The position numbers and the translations under genes are program-made. From Sympetrum striolatum (Eukaryota > Arthropoda > Insecta > Odonata > Libellulidae): a stretch of DNA of 64,000 nucleotides. Below the pieces are notes generated by a model. The model saw only the letters and a program-made list of their open reading frames with translations, did not search any database and had not been told where the DNA came from. This document shows positions 63,321 to 64,000 of this stretch, one piece after another. Numbering within the stretch: the stretch's first letter is position 1; each line of letters opens with the position of its first letter. The stretch spans positions 103,545,657-103,609,656 of the forward strand of contig OX388343.1 in NCBI GenBank assembly GCA_947579665.1, given 5' to 3'.

Positions 63321-64000
63321 TTCGAGACTTAATAGCGTCTGCATATATTAAACAATTTTAAGGACGGCAGTATTTCCCTTTTTTCGAAAATTTTAGAATA
63401 ACCAATATTCGTGACAGCGAAAAAATTAAATAATAAGAAGACGAAATTGAAATTGTTAGTTCCGGACGTGGTCGAGACTAATCAAGAAATACCTTACATA
63501 GAAACAGTCATCGTGTTGTTTATATCAAGTATTATATAAGGAATACTTACGTAGCAGATTTAATTTTGATTTATTGATTAATGTTGATTCATTTACATAT
63601 ACATTAGTATGTACCTTGATATATCAATCAAAATCTGATAATTTGAGTATAAAATTGTATAAATATTGTTAGTGTATGTGATAGCATCGAATTATATAAG
63701 TTGAAACCGTAGGAGTACAAGAAAGTTTTTGTATTATAATTGACGCGAATGGAAACATTGTTTGTGTATCTCTAACCTCTCTCTATTTCACTACTAAGAC
63801 AGTAGATTTGAAGAGAGTATGTCTGTTGCTATTTATATAGATAACTGATTGGTATTGATGAATATAAACCTGAGTGAGGGATTTGAGAGTTGAATATTTA
63901 GCGAAACATACACGTAGGAGAGAAAGGAGAAAACTAAGGTCGCCTCATCAGTTCCTGATTTAATCCTGTATAAACATACATTTGGACACCTACATATGAT
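63321..64000. other. AT-rich non-coding stretch to window end
   Basis: Nothing recognised. The window ends in undifferentiated sequence. Confidence 0.6.

Noticed and set aside
1..64000. CRISPR array, prokaryotic operon or phage-like cassette
   Set aside because: No regularly spaced repeats, no ribosome-binding-site-led gene runs and no long frames; the sequence is eukaryotic in character.

Overview
The window looks like a nuclear segment from an arthropod, probably an insect or relative with a large, repeat-laden genome. It is strongly AT-rich, has no bacterial-style gene packing, and contains no long intact reading frame. Its recognisable content is decayed non-LTR retrotransposons, non-autonomous DNA transposons, a long (CA)n microsatellite and a few exon-like islands with splice consensus. 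Species and gene identity cannot be read from the sequence. Almost every long open frame in it appears to be chance or transposon debris.

Layout. 1-9.1 kb: AT-rich non-coding DNA with a GC-rich block near 1.3-1.7 kb and purine-rich blocks near 4.5 and 7.7 kb. 9.1-10.6 kb: minus-strand 3' part of a dead Jockey/CR1-type LINE, followed by a tRNA-like (SINE) Pol III head. 12.9-16.3 kb: a nest of mobile debris, comprising two inverted-repeat elements, the 5' part of an RTE-like LINE (endonuclease domain with an in-frame stop), and two oppositely oriented copies of another repeat end, one preceding an unassigned 132-codon open frame. 21.8-24.7 kb: a motif-bearing repeat, a 1.1-kb element with two internal ~325-bp tandem units and a (CA)40 tract, and a 332-bp inverted-terminal-repeat element. 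26.9-33.3 kb: AT-rich, with a small tandem duplication, an unassigned exon-like frame at 28.66 kb and a 165-bp fold-back element. 34.5-35.6 kb: a very decayed CR1-like reverse transcriptase. 35.6-46.5 kb: mostly featureless, with GC-rich blocks at 38.9 and 41.3 kb.

46.5-48.8 kb holds the best candidate for host coding sequence. Plus-strand exon-like segments with acceptor and donor sites can be joined in compatible phase; the 142-bp segment at 47513-47654 is the strongest. If real, most of the window is intron of a large gene. I do not recognise the product.

51-64 kb: two hAT-type MITEs (51.1 and 58.4 kb, both with 8-bp flanking duplications), a tight double hairpin at 52.04 kb, a second and shorter copy of the 22.4-kb element in the opposite orientation, two more motif-bearing repeats, a CpG-rich block at 61.3 kb, and an inverted-repeat element at 63.2 kb.

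Nothing resembles an operon, CRISPR array, defence system or other obviously new multi-gene system. The items most worth following are the candidate exon cluster, the arthropod-type inverted-repeat family carrying a shared GAAACCGGTCG motif, and the element with variable internal tandem units.
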